Shown: positions 50,818 through 59,464 of the stretch, in pieces
Position numbering within the stretch: the first letter of the stretch is position 1
Layout: every line of letters begins with the position of its first letter
Assembly (NCBI RefSeq): GCF_043789415.1
Contig: NZ_JBDLLW010000004.1
Coordinates: 124,001 to 188,000, forward strand
Reading direction: 5' to 3'
DNA: 64,000 bases
DNA from: Renibacterium sp043789415
GTDB lineage: Bacteria; Actinomycetota; Actinomycetes; Actinomycetales; Micrococcaceae
Position numbers and translations under genes: made by a program
Notes under the pieces: generated by a model
Databases searched by the model: none
Seen by the model: only the letters and a program-made list of their open reading frames with translations
What the model was told of the DNA's origin: nothing

Positions 50818-51638
50818 GCACCGCGACTATTAGCCGGGCCATCGATCCGCGCACAGCCAATTTCAAAAACCATGTCAGCTTCGGCCAGACAGTGCGCAAC
50901 TCGCTCACTATGGCCTGGCGGGGCCTCTTGAAGATCAAGCGAACCCCGGAACAACTCATCGATGTCACGGTGCAGCCGATTCTCTTCACCGTGATGTTCT
51001 CGGCAATCTTCGGCGGCGCGATCGCGGGCAGCTTGGAGCAGTACCTGCCGTATATGCTGCCCGGCATTCTGGTGCAGTCAGTGATCACCACCTCGGTGGT
51101 CACTGGAGTGCAGCTGCGCGAAGACATGGACAAAGGGGTGTTCGACCGCTTCAAGTCCTTGCCGATCGCCAGAATCGCTCCGCTCGCCGGGGCTCTGCTC
51201 GCCGACACCCTGCGTTATGGCATTGCCACCACGCTCACCTTCTTGACCGGCTGGGTGATGGGCTATCACGCCGCTGGTGGCATCGGGAACGTCGTTCTGG
51301 CGGGTCTGCTGGTGGTGGTTTGCTCCTGGGCAGTGAGCTGGATCTTCGCCTTCTTCGGAGTGATCGCGCGCAGCGCCGCCAGTGTGCAGGGCATCTCATT
51401 CCTGGTGCTTTTCCCGCTGACCTTCCTCTCCAATGCTTTTGTGAAGCCGGAGAGCATGCCAGCGCCTCTCGAGGCCTTCGTGAACGTAAACCCGCTGTCC
51501 TTCCTGGTGACCGCAATCCGAGAGTTGTGCAATAACGGAGCTTTTACCATCAATGCGGTCTGGGCTCTGGTGGGGGCAGCGATCATCGTAGCGGTTTTCG
51601 CTCCGCTGACGGTCAGAGCCTATATGCGCAAGGCCTGA
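50814..51638 (+). CDS. ABC-2 type permease (DrrB type)
   Basis: This 274-residue protein has six hydrophobic segments and the ABC-2 signature region DMDKGVFDRFKSLPIARIAPLAGALLADTLRYG. Before it is PYMLPGILVQSVITTSVVTGVQLRED. It pairs with the ATPase at 49792 to form an exporter. Its 3' end overlaps the convergent AfsR-like gene by 19 bp. Confidence 0.92.
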   Translation: MSTATISRAIDPRTANFKNHVSFGQTVRNSLTMAWRGLLKIKRTPEQLIDVTVQPILFTVMFSAIFGGAIAGSLEQYLPYMLPGILVQSVITTSVVTGVQLREDMDKGVFDRFKSLPIARIAPLAGALLADTLRYGIATTLTFLTGWVMGYHAAGGIGNVVLAGLLVVVCSWAVSWIFAFFGVIARSAASVQGISFLVLFPLTFLSNAFVKPESMPAPLEAFVNVNPLSFLVTAIRELCNNGAFTINAVWALVGAAIIVAVFAPLTVRAYMRKA

Positions 51639-54600
51639 TCGGAGAGCAATTCGCGGATTCTACCGAGCCGGGCATCACTGCTCAGTTCATCCCGGGATCG
51701 TACGGCGGCGTCAAAGGTTTCAGTACCGAGACGCCGCCGTGCCACATTCAAGTGCCGTTCCCTGAGCAAAGAGGGCAAGTCCTGCCGGCCATTGGAGAGC
51801 AGCAGTAATTCAAGTCCTCGCCTTGCCTTTTCACTACCAGGAACAGCGGTTTGCGCGGCCCAGGACCCTACGGTGAGTGCCACAGCACCAATAACCGGTT
51901 GGTCAATGAACATATCACCGTTCAGTCTCCAAGCGGCCAGGCAACGAATGCGGCCTTGTTTGACCCAGCGGCGCAACGGCACCTCGGCATCGGGCTGATG
52001 GAGTAAGAAAGCGCAGACCGCCGCCGACCCGAGCACCGCACCATAGCCACTGGCGTCCCGGTAACGGCGAGGGTCCTCAGCGATGATCCGGTAGTTTTCC
52101 AGTCCGGCGCTCAGATTCCCGGAACTCAACTCCACTTCGGCCCGCAACGCGAGCATCAGCCCTGAAATCTCAGATTCTTCGTCGGGCAGTTCATCCATCG
52201 AGGCCTCAAGAGTCGCTCGGGCTGCCTCCAACTGACCGGTGGCCAATTGATTGGCGACGATGACGGCGTGAAGCTGCTGTATATCGGAGACAGCGTCGAG
52301 TTCTTTGAGATGCCGTAACGCCCTTTGGCCCCAGAGCAAGGATTGCTCGTGTTCAGCTCGCTGAACGTAGAGCTGGGCGAGCGAAGCCGCCATGGTTCCC
52401 ATCGTCCAGGTGTCCTGGGCCTCTTCGCCCAGCCGGTAAGCATTCAGCGCCGACGTGGTGGACTCTGCCACCTGGCCGGAATTCTCCAAGAGGAACGATT
52501 CGATCATCTGCCCAGAGGCTCGGGTCATCGCATCCGGACTTTGTTTGATCTGCTCCAGAGCCTGGAGCAATTTCTTGCGCGAACCGATGTTTAACCAGAG
52601 AGTTGACATGCTGCTCAGGTGATCGTCCACCGGTATTCCCCGGTTCAGCATGCGCCGTATCCCAGCTCGTGCCCTTGCGCTGAGCCGAGAATTCATCGCG
52701 CTCAGCGTTGCCGAGATAATGGTGAAGCAGGTCAAGGCCGCCGGAACATCCTGATCCTCGATCGGCAGGCCGACGACGGCGTCCAGAACCTGTTCGGCGA
52801 AACCCGCCACATCTTGGTGGAAAGACCGAATGGTCCAGCAATTTCCCAGTAGCGCAAAGATCCAGAAAACCTCAGAGCTTTTTCTTTCGGTGATGGCCTG
52901 GCGGAGCAGATGGATCAGATTGTCTTGTTCCATCGTGAGCATCTTGACGGTGGCCAATTGCTCGGGACCGTAGGCTTTTGAGAACAAGTTCTGGCAGAAC
53001 TGCTTGGCCCAGAGGAGCATTCTCTCGCTGACGAAGGCCTGTTCCTGGGCTCGGCGCTGCTCTAGGCCGCCGAATTCCCGCACCGTCTCCAGCATCCGAT
53101 AGCGCATCTGGCCGGTGAGCGGGTGTTCTTGGCCGCGTAGCAAGGACTGGTTGAGCAACGCCTCGAGATCGGCTTCGACGTCTTCCGGCGTCTCGCGATC
53201 CGCTCCTGCGACCAGGATCGCGGCCTCCCGGGAGAAGCCATCGGGGAAGCTGCAGAGTCGCCGCAAGCTGGATTGCTCCGAGCTGCTCAGCAGGCTCCAG
53301 CTCCATTCGATCACGGCGTGCAGGGTGCGGTGTCGTTCTTCGATGGTGCGGTCTTGGCTGCGCAGCAGGGTGAACCGCTCGCTGATTCGTTCCAGGATCT
53401 CGCTGACGCTCATGGTGCGGATCCGGGCCGCCGCCAGCTCAATGGCGAGCGGCAGCCCATCTAGTCGCTCGCAGAGCTGGCTCACGGTGCCGGCGTCCAG
53501 GGGAGCGCTGGATCTGGCTGCCCGGGCGCGCTGCATGAACAGCTCGATCGCGGCCGGGGTGGCTTCACCCGGCAGCGTAGAGGTGGCGAGCGGGGGCAGC
53601 AGATAGAGATATTCTCCGGCGATGTTGAGCGGTGCTCGACTGGTGCACAGCACCGTGAGGGAAGCCACTTCAGCAATGAGTTCCGCGACTGTGCTGGCAA
53701 CTGCTTCGATCAAATGCTCACAGTTATCCACCACCAAGAGGGTGCGGTGTTCCTGAAGTTGTTCCATGATCCTCTGGGCTATCCCAACCACCGCTATACC
53801 CGGTTTTTGCCGTGGTTCGTTGATCCCGAGCACCGAGCCGAGGGCTAGCCAGATATCCGCGCCATCGCGCACACTGGCTAACTCCAGAAACACCACGGAC
53901 GATGTGCGGACAGCGGCTGAGGCGGCAAGTTCCATCGCCAAACGGGTTTTTCCCAGACCGCCTGGCCCCAGAATGCTCACCACTCTTGAGGTTTGCAGCA
54001 GGCCGGTCAGTTCTTCGATATCGCCTTGGCGTCCCAGTAGTTGATTGACGGGAGCCCGCAAACCGCGAATCCGGGCTTCGGGCTGCGGCTTGGAGTTTGA
54101 CTCTTGGAGCAATTCCTGTTGCAGGGCACTGGCTTCGGGGCTCAGTGAGACTCCCAGTGCAGTGCGCAGAATCCGGCGATATCTCTCCAGCTGGGCGAGG
54201 GCTTCGGCGGTCCGTCCGGCCCCCTGGAGGGAGCGAACCAGGGCTATCCCGAGCCGCTCATCCAGCTGATCGACGGCGGTGAGTTCGCTCAGCGCCTCGA
54301 TGGCCTCTTCCCAGCGGCGGGCAGCCGCCAGGCCCAAGGACCGGCAACGCTTCAATTCGGCTTCCAGCCGGCTCGCCTGAATTTCCAGGGCGCTCCGAGC
54401 CGGGCTGTCGGCTGCATCGATTCCCGGGGGATTGCGCCACAGGCGCAGCGCCTGATCGCAGAGTTCCACCGCCTCGGCAGGAGCTCGTTGAAGGGTTGAG
54501 GAAGCCTGTTGATGGAGTTTTTCCGCGTACCACAGATCCACCTGCTCGGCCTCGATTCCGAGCCGGTAGCCGCCCGAGGAGGAGTGCAAAATGCCAGGAT

Positions 54601-54844
54601 CCAGCGAACGGGTGCGTGAAATCAGGGTGTGCAGGGCAGTCTTAGCCCCGCTAGGAGCCTCTGCTCCCCAGACGTCATCGATCAATTGATCGGCGCTCAG
54701 CAGCTGGCCGTGGCCCAGAGCAGCTGCGATGATCAGGCTGCGGGCTCGCGGTCCGGGCGGAATCAGAACTTTGCCGTCTTCACTCTGGAGCTGCACTGAG
54801 CCTAGGAGCTGCAGTCTCAGCTGTGCAGGATGATCGGGAGTCAT
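51620..54844 (-). CDS. AfsR/SARP-type regulator: BTAD - NB-ARC - TPR
   Basis: This 1074-residue multidomain regulator has an N-terminal winged helix (about 5-95, LLGSVQLQSEDGKVLIPPGP, LSADQLIDDVWG), a bacterial transcriptional activator domain (about 100-245), an NB-ARC ATPase with P-loop ILGPGGLGKTRLAMELA (about 288-304), Walker B LLVVDNCEHLIEAV and GLPLAIELAAARI, then a long helical TPR-like C-terminus. Proteins of this type control secondary metabolism and transport in actinobacteria. It is convergent with the Drr-like exporter (19-bp overlap), a plausible but unproven target. An AGAGGA precedes the ATG. Confidence 0.88.
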   Translation of the reverse strand: MTPDHPAQLRLQLLGSVQLQSEDGKVLIPPGPRARSLIIAAALGHGQLLSADQLIDDVWGAEAPSGAKTALHTLISRTRSLDPGILHSSSGGYRLGIEAEQVDLWYAEKLHQQASSTLQRAPAEAVELCDQALRLWRNPPGIDAADSPARSALEIQASRLEAELKRCRSLGLAAARRWEEAIEALSELTAVDQLDERLGIALVRSLQGAGRTAEALAQLERYRRILRTALGVSLSPEASALQQELLQESNSKPQPEARIRGLRAPVNQLLGRQGDIEELTGLLQTSRVVSILGPGGLGKTRLAMELAASAAVRTSSVVFLELASVRDGADIWLALGSVLGINEPRQKPGIAVVGIAQRIMEQLQEHRTLLVVDNCEHLIEAVASTVAELIAEVASLTVLCTSRAPLNIAGEYLYLLPPLATSTLPGEATPAAIELFMQRARAARSSAPLDAGTVSQLCERLDGLPLAIELAAARIRTMSVSEILERISERFTLLRSQDRTIEERHRTLHAVIEWSWSLLSSSEQSSLRRLCSFPDGFSREAAILVAGADRETPEDVEADLEALLNQSLLRGQEHPLTGQMRYRMLETVREFGGLEQRRAQEQAFVSERMLLWAKQFCQNLFSKAYGPEQLATVKMLTMEQDNLIHLLRQAITERKSSEVFWIFALLGNCWTIRSFHQDVAGFAEQVLDAVVGLPIEDQDVPAALTCFTIISATLSAMNSRLSARARAGIRRMLNRGIPVDDHLSSMSTLWLNIGSRKKLLQALEQIKQSPDAMTRASGQMIESFLLENSGQVAESTTSALNAYRLGEEAQDTWTMGTMAASLAQLYVQRAEHEQSLLWGQRALRHLKELDAVSDIQQLHAVIVANQLATGQLEAARATLEASMDELPDEESEISGLMLALRAEVELSSGNLSAGLENYRIIAEDPRRYRDASGYGAVLGSAAVCAFLLHQPDAEVPLRRWVKQGRIRCLAAWRLNGDMFIDQPVIGAVALTVGSWAAQTAVPGSEKARRGLELLLLSNGRQDLPSLLRERHLNVARRRLGTETFDAAVRSRDELSSDARLGRIRELLSDQALRI

Positions 54845-54886
54845 TCCTCTGATGGTACCGGCTGGATTGCCGAAGCGAGCGGTCTT

Positions 54887-55348
54887 TCAGCCGCGCTTTT
54901 TGCGCAGATAGATCTGCTTACGCACCGTGGCGACGACCTCTCCAGAGGAATCGACGACGTCGGCGCTGAACCAGCGCAGTACCTTTTCACCGCCGCTGGC
55001 AGCGGTACGCAATTCCGCTAGCCGCGCTGAGTCAAGCACGAACTCGGCCGTCACAGTGCCTCGACCGGGCTTGCGAAAGTCGATCTCTGCGGCTTTATCC
55101 CAGACCACGTGTTCGTCGCCCAGGTGTTTCATGAGCAGCAGCATCCAGAAGGGATCGGTCATCGCGAAGAGCGAACCGCCGAAATGCACTCCGACGATAT
55201 TTCGGTTCCAGGGCAGCGCTCGCAGTTGCACCTTGGCGTAGTCGTAGTTCTCGCTGATCTCTTTGACCGTAATGCCCGCGCCGCGCAAGGGGGGCCAGAT
55301 ATTGAGCGCGTGACGAACGGTGGTGGCTTTGACCCGAAGCATTCGCAT
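54887..55348 (-). CDS. DUF4442 hotdog-fold protein (thioesterase-like)
   Basis: This 153-residue single-domain hotdog protein has RHALNIWPPLRGAGITVKEIS, VGVHFGGSLFAMTDPFWMLLLMKHLG and EIDFRKPGRGTVTAEFVL, the DUF4442 pattern. The fold suggests acyl-CoA thioester binding or hydrolysis; the reaction is unknown. ATG 55348 is leaderless, with TAGGAT 6 nt upstream on the minus strand. Confidence 0.85.
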   Translation of the reverse strand: MRMLRVKATTVRHALNIWPPLRGAGITVKEISENYDYAKVQLRALPWNRNIVGVHFGGSLFAMTDPFWMLLLMKHLGDEHVVWDKAAEIDFRKPGRGTVTAEFVLDSARLAELRTAASGGEKVLRWFSADVVDSSGEVVATVRKQIYLRKKRG

Positions 55349-55354
55349 AGCGCC

Positions 55355-55360
55355 ATCCTA
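55355..55360 (-). promoter_or_regulatory. -10 box TAGGAT (minus strand) of a leaderless promoter
   Basis: TAGGAT on the minus strand ends 6 nt before ATG 55348. Confidence 0.5.
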
Positions 55361-55382
55361 GAATAAATTACCCGTCAGTAGC

Positions 55383-55907
55383 TTATCCCGCCGATTCTCG
55401 ACGTAACAGGCTGTCCTTGATCTTCAGGCCCCAGCGGAAGCCACCTAAGCCGCCGTCGAGTCTGAGGATCCGATGGCAGGGCACGAACAGCGCTGCGGCG
55501 TTCATCGCGCAGGCACTCGCAGCGGCTCTCACCGCCTGCGGGTTCCCGGCGCGCCGGGCATACTCGCTGTAGGTCAGTGCTGTTCCGGCGGGTACTGTGC
55601 GCAGCACTTGCCAGGCGTGAGTGCGGAAGGGCCCGGAGTGCTGAAGCACCCGGACGGCGTCGAGCGCTTGAAAGTCACCCGCATAGAAGGCTTCTACGGC
55701 GTCCTTGATGCCGGATTCCGGCTTGTCGTGGCGGATCTCTGCTGGCAGCAGGCTGCGGTGGATCTGCCCGGTCAGGCCCTGCTCAGCGGCTGTCCAGCCT
55801 GAGGCGAGTACCACGGCGTCAGGGCGGGCGATGACGCTGAACGGTCCATCTGGAGTGCTCAGCGTGAAAAATATCGCGCTGGAATCTGTTGGCTGAGGGG
55901 TGTTCAT
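55383..55907 (-). CDS. ogt: Methylated-DNA-[protein]-cysteine S-methyltransferase
   Basis: Ogt removes methyl groups from O6-methylguanine to its own cysteine. The 174-residue protein from ATG 55907 (GAAAGGAAAG upstream) has the active site FVPCHRILRLDGGLGGFRWG (PCHR) and the helix-turn-helix Arg-finger region LTYSEYARRAGNPQAVRAAASA. ATGA overlap with the upstream Ada-AlkA gene shows that the two are co-translated. It supplies the alkyl-acceptor domain the Ada-AlkA protein lacks. Confidence 0.94.
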   Translation of the reverse strand: MNTPQPTDSSAIFFTLSTPDGPFSVIARPDAVVLASGWTAAEQGLTGQIHRSLLPAEIRHDKPESGIKDAVEAFYAGDFQALDAVRVLQHSGPFRTHAWQVLRTVPAGTALTYSEYARRAGNPQAVRAAASACAMNAAALFVPCHRILRLDGGLGGFRWGLKIKDSLLRRESAG

Positions 55908-57445
55908 TTCTTTCCTTTCAAGGGGTTTACCTCGGCGGCGCTGCGCCAGAAGTGCACCGTGGCGTAGGAGCGCCACGGGCTCAGGGCGATGGTTTGCTTG
56001 GTGTCTAGGCCCACTGATTCGAGCCCTTTGCGAACTGCGACGTCGCCGTCGAGATGAATATCGGTAGCACCGAGGAAACGCATGGCCAGATAGTTCACTG
56101 TCCAGGGGCCGATCCCTGGCAGCGGTAGTAACTTGCTTCGCAGCGAATCCGGATCGTCCTCGACGCCCAGGTGCAGGCCGTCAGCCAAGTGCCGCATCGC
56201 GTTCACGATCGAGGAACTGCGCTTAGCCGGCCCGCGCAGCAACTCAGCACCCGCGGTTGCCAGTTGTTCGGCGGTGGGAAAGAGCAGGCTGAGAGCTTTC
56301 TCCGGGCCCGGGTAGCGGGTGCCCAGACTCGCCAGCCGGTGGAGTTGCCCACGCGCTGCTGCCACCGTGATCTGCTGACCGACCATAGCTCTCAGCAGCA
56401 TCTCTGTGGCATCCACCGCGCCCGGTAGTCGAATGCCCGGGATCGCTGTCACGCGTTCTCGCAGGGCGGGGGAGCGGGCGAGTTGCGTGTCAATCGCTAT
56501 CGGATCGGCATCCAAATCGAACACCCGGCGTACTCGGGCCAGCAAACTCGGCAGGTCCTTCAGGTTCTCCACTGAAGCCTGCAACTCCAGATGATCAGTG
56601 GCCCAGGCTCTTTCCGGCTCGCTCACATCCCTGGGGAGTTCCGGCAGGCTCACCAGGATGCTGGCGTTGCCGTGGCTGAGCGCCAGGGTGCGGGCATAGC
56701 TGGAGGATGTTGCGAGCTCGACGCCGTCCACTGCTCTGGCTGCCAGGAAGCTGAAAATCCCGGGATCGTAGGGCGGGCGCAGCGGGAGCCTGAGCTGCAG
56801 GCTGGTGCCGTTTGTCGCCGGCCGCACCGTGGGGAACTCCTCAGCTTCTGAGGGAAGGGCTTGTCCGCCGAGATGGTGACGCTTCAGCCCCGCCTCACGC
56901 AGCTGGGTCGGGCTGGAATCAAAGATCTGCTGGATAGTCTCGTTGAATTGCCGGATCGAGGAAAACCCGGAGGCGAAGGCGATATCTGCGAATTTCATCG
57001 TGGTGGATGTCAGCAGGGTGCGGGCGGTCTGGGCCCGAGCCGCCCGAGCCAGCGACAGGGGGCCAGCGCCCAGTTCAGCCCGCATGATGCGACCCAATTG
57101 TCTGGGGGAGTAGCCGAGCTGTTGTGCTAGGTGTTCGACGCCGCCACGTTCAGCGTTCATTTCGCCATCCATGATCAGGCGCATGGCGCGCGCTGCAGTA
57201 TCGGAACGCAGATTCCATTCCGGGGTGCCGGGTGCCGCTTCGGGCAGGCAGCGTTTGCAGGCTCGGTAACCCGCTTCGTGAGCCGCGGCGCTGGTGGCGT
57301 AGAAGTCGACATTCTCCCGATGCGGGGTTCGCGCCGGGCATGATGGTCTGCAGTAGATGCCGGTGGTTCGAACCGCGGTGAAGAACTGCCCGTCGAAACG
57401 GCGGTCCCTGGCGTCAATCGCCCGATAGCGTTGTTCGAAATCCAT
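55904..57445 (-). CDS. Ada-AlkA fusion: Ada regulatory domain plus 3-methyladenine glycosylase II
   Basis: This 513-residue protein from ATG 57445 (GAATGGAGTC upstream) combines the Ada zinc domain with Cys32, Cys36, Cys63 and Cys66 (YCRPSC, ACKRC), an AraC-type HTH (about 88-190, LAQQLGYSPRQLGRIM, DIAFASGFSSIRQFN), an AlkA N-terminal domain and an HhH-GPD glycosylase domain (LPLPGIGPWTVNYLAMRFLG, with the catalytic Asp in IHLDGDVAVRKG). It both senses methyl-phosphotriesters to activate transcription and excises methylated purines. The O6-methyltransferase part is the separate ogt gene that overlaps its end. Confidence 0.93.
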   Translation of the reverse strand: MDFEQRYRAIDARDRRFDGQFFTAVRTTGIYCRPSCPARTPHRENVDFYATSAAAHEAGYRACKRCLPEAAPGTPEWNLRSDTAARAMRLIMDGEMNAERGGVEHLAQQLGYSPRQLGRIMRAELGAGPLSLARAARAQTARTLLTSTTMKFADIAFASGFSSIRQFNETIQQIFDSSPTQLREAGLKRHHLGGQALPSEAEEFPTVRPATNGTSLQLRLPLRPPYDPGIFSFLAARAVDGVELATSSSYARTLALSHGNASILVSLPELPRDVSEPERAWATDHLELQASVENLKDLPSLLARVRRVFDLDADPIAIDTQLARSPALRERVTAIPGIRLPGAVDATEMLLRAMVGQQITVAAARGQLHRLASLGTRYPGPEKALSLLFPTAEQLATAGAELLRGPAKRSSSIVNAMRHLADGLHLGVEDDPDSLRSKLLPLPGIGPWTVNYLAMRFLGATDIHLDGDVAVRKGLESVGLDTKQTIALSPWRSYATVHFWRSAAEVNPLKGKK

Positions 57446-57533
57446 GACTCCATTCTGGCAGTCCAATCGATCCATCACTAGCGGAAATCGGACATGGCCG
57501 TGAAGTTCCCGCGTCCTGTGAAAAGATGGCTGA

Positions 57534-58202
57534 ATGAAGATTGTGATTGCCGGAGGACACGGCCAGATAGCGCTTTTTCTCGGAGAAATTTTGGCGCAGC
57601 AGGGGCATCAGCCACAGGGGCTGATCCGAAAGCCCGAGCAGCAGGCCGAGCTACTGGAACGAGGTATTGAACCCATCCTGCTTGACTTGGAAGGTGCCTC
57701 TGTTGAACGTCTTGCGGCTGTGTTGAGCGGGGCGGACGCCGCGGTCTTTGCTGCTGGTGCAGGTCCGAATAGCGGCACTGACCGCAAGGATAGTGTGGAT
57801 CGGGCGGGCGCGGTGCTGCTGGCCGATGCTGTTGAAGCGGCGCGGGTGCCCCGTCTGGTGCAGATTTCCTCGATGGGCGTCGAGAAGGTACGCGGCGGAG
57901 CGCATCCAGAAGGTATGGACAGTGATTTCCAGTTCTACTTGCTGGCCAAACTGGCTGCTGAAGACGATCTGCGGGCTCGCAGTCAGCTCGACTGGACCAT
58001 CGTCCGGCCGGGACTGCTCACCAATGATGCGCCCAGCGACCGGGTGCTGCTGGCTGAATCCACCGGCAGCGGCTCGGTGCCGCGAGCCGATGTCGCTGCT
58101 GTGGTGGCTGAGCTGCTCACCAGTGCAGTTGCGCCTCAGCGGGTTCTCGAACTGATCTCGGGAGAACTTCCGGTCCGTGAAGCGGTTGCCGGGCTCGGCT
58201 GA
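57534..58202 (+). CDS. NAD(P)-binding atypical SDR (NmrA/YwnB-like)
   Basis: The 222-residue protein starts MKIVIAGGHGQIALFLGEIL, a GxxGxxG-type Rossmann motif, and has GADAAVFAAGAGPNSGTDRKDSVDRAGAVLLADAV and SQLDWTIVRPGLLTND, as in short atypical SDR proteins such as YwnB or HSCARG-like NAD(P) sensors. The catalytic YxxxK is not clear, so it may bind NADPH without catalysis. It precedes mpg by 19 nt and probably shares its transcript. Confidence 0.85.
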   Translation: MKIVIAGGHGQIALFLGEILAQQGHQPQGLIRKPEQQAELLERGIEPILLDLEGASVERLAAVLSGADAAVFAAGAGPNSGTDRKDSVDRAGAVLLADAVEAARVPRLVQISSMGVEKVRGGAHPEGMDSDFQFYLLAKLAAEDDLRARSQLDWTIVRPGLLTNDAPSDRVLLAESTGSGSVPRADVAAVVAELLTSAVAPQRVLELISGELPVREAVAGLG

Positions 58203-58221
58203 AACGGAACCCAGCTAAACG

Positions 58222-58905
58222 GTGGATCACGATGAGCTGAAGCGGCTATTACAGCAGGATGCGCTGACCGTTGCTCCTCAATTACTCGGTGCTACTCTGA
58301 GCAGCGAATACCGCTTGCCCGACGGCAGTACGCGAAGCGTGGTTGTCCGGCTGACCGAAGTAGAGGCATATCTGGGCCCGAGGGATTCCGGGGCTCCGGA
58401 TCCGGGTTCACATTCTTATCGGGGCAAGACACTACGAAATCAAGTGATGTTCGGGCCGCCGGGCCATCTGTATGTTTACTTCACCTACGGTATGCACTTC
58501 TGCGGGAACGTGGTCTGTTCCCCGGAAGGGACTTCTTCCGCTGTTCTGCTCAGGGCGGGGGAGGTGGTAGAGGGTGTCGATGTTGCTGGGGAGCGTCGGG
58601 CGGAGCGTCGCAGAGGTGGTTCCGGTAAACAAGTTGAACTGGCTTCAGGGCCGGCGCGGTTGGCTACTGTTCTCGGTCTGAATCGAGAGGCGAATGGTAG
58701 TGATCTTTTGGACGGCGGTGCGGTTCGGCTGGAGTTGGCTGAGTCGTTGCCTAGCCAGGCGATTCTTAGTGGTCCTCGGGTGGGGGTGAGTGGTCCGGGT
58801 GGAGGTTCGGAGTATCCGTGGAGGTTCTGGATAGCGGGGGATCCTACGGTTTCTCGTTATAGGGCTGCGGCGCCCCGACGGAAAAAGCTCGGGGCGCCGC
58901 AGTAA
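58222..58905 (+). CDS. mpg: DNA-3-methyladenine glycosylase (MPG/AAG family)
   Basis: The 227-residue enzyme excises alkylated purines. It has LLGATLSSEYRLPDG, VRLTEVEAYLGPRDSGAPDPGSHSYRGKTLRNQVMFGPPGHLYVYFTYGMHFC-type AAG motifs (Glu-Ala-Tyr near EVEAYLG, YFTYGMH), and SGPARLATVLGL with GSEYPWRFWI at the end. GTG 58222 is the start. The last 138 bp and 48 bp beyond are repeated at 61241. A terminator hairpin overlaps the final codons. It is part of an alkylation-repair cluster. Confidence 0.92.
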   Translation: MDHDELKRLLQQDALTVAPQLLGATLSSEYRLPDGSTRSVVVRLTEVEAYLGPRDSGAPDPGSHSYRGKTLRNQVMFGPPGHLYVYFTYGMHFCGNVVCSPEGTSSAVLLRAGEVVEGVDVAGERRAERRRGGSGKQVELASGPARLATVLGLNREANGSDLLDGGAVRLELAESLPSQAILSGPRVGVSGPGGGSEYPWRFWIAGDPTVSRYRAAAPRRKKLGAPQ

Positions 58906-58953
58906 CTCATAGAACGGTGTAGTAGCTGAAAAACTTAGGGGCACCAAGGGGTG
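58768..58953 (+). repeat. 186-bp direct repeat, left copy (mpg 3' end)
   Basis: From AGTGGTCCTCGGG to CACCAAGGGGTG this segment matches 61241-61426 with one visible mismatch (GGGTGGAGGTT against GGGTGGGGGTT). It covers the last 138 bp of mpg and 48 bp of downstream sequence. The copies are 2473 bp apart. Confidence 0.95.
58866..58901. terminator. Strong GC terminator hairpin overlapping the mpg 3' end
   Basis: TGCGGCGCCCCGA pairs perfectly with TCGGGGCGCCGCA (13 bp) around CGGAAAAAGC. It lies in the last codons of mpg and is duplicated at 61339-61374. Confidence 0.75.
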
Positions 58954-59078
58954 GCAGCTCACTGCGGCTGAACTCCGGCCGAGGTCGATGATCCCGGATG
59001 AGTTTCGGTAAGTCGNGCAGCTCACTGCGGCTGAACTCCGGCCGAGGTCGATGATCCCGGATGAGTTTCGGTAAGTCG
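58954..59078. other. Exact 62-bp direct repeat split by one N (probable assembly join)
   Basis: 58954-59015 and 59017-59078 are identical (GCAGCTCACTGCGG ... GGTAAGTCG) with a single N at 59016 between them. Identical ends around one N are what arises when overlapping contig ends are butted together. The reverse complement of this unit reads GSSTSAGVQPQ then a stop, resembling GSSTSAEVEPQ of the truncated secreted protein at 61408-61653, so it may be a decayed relative of that gene. Confidence 0.75.
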
Positions 59079-59408
59079 TAAGGTCTCATTAAATCGGGCT
59101 GACGCCCCCCACATCCGGCTCAGGAACTTACCCGGTCGAATAGGAAAAAATCAACCATATTGGGCCGACTCAAGGCAGCCAGAAAAACCTATCAGAAATT
59201 GTCATCTAGCCCCTGAGTAGTCCCATACTTATTCGCTCATACAATCGTGATAGCCGATAGGTCAGTGTTTCGGTTCCCTGAGGCCAGAGAAAACTATCTG
59301 GCCAGCGAAGTCAGTAAAGAATACTCCGCTCACCGTCTCTTCGGGTTTGGTGGATGGGGCATTCTAGTACTTCGGAATCACCTTGCGTGGCGTCCAAATG
59401 GCTCACAT
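59079..59408. other. A/T-richer intergenic stretch without a supported gene
   Basis: No coding frame with a credible start is seen. A 73-codon frame at 59247-59468 has no ribosome binding site and no recognisable domain. Base composition is visibly richer in A/T than in flanking operons. Confidence 0.5.
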
Positions 59409-59436
59409 TTGAACAGTGACATACTAGAAATAGGAT
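59409..59436 (+). promoter_or_regulatory. Candidate promoter of the 59465 gene
   Basis: TTGAAC (59409-59414) and TAGGAT (59431-59436) are 16 nt apart. An AAGGAGG follows about 10 nt before the TTG start at 59465. Confidence 0.45.
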
Positions 59437-59464
59437 CGATGGGTACAATCAAGGAGGATTCCAG

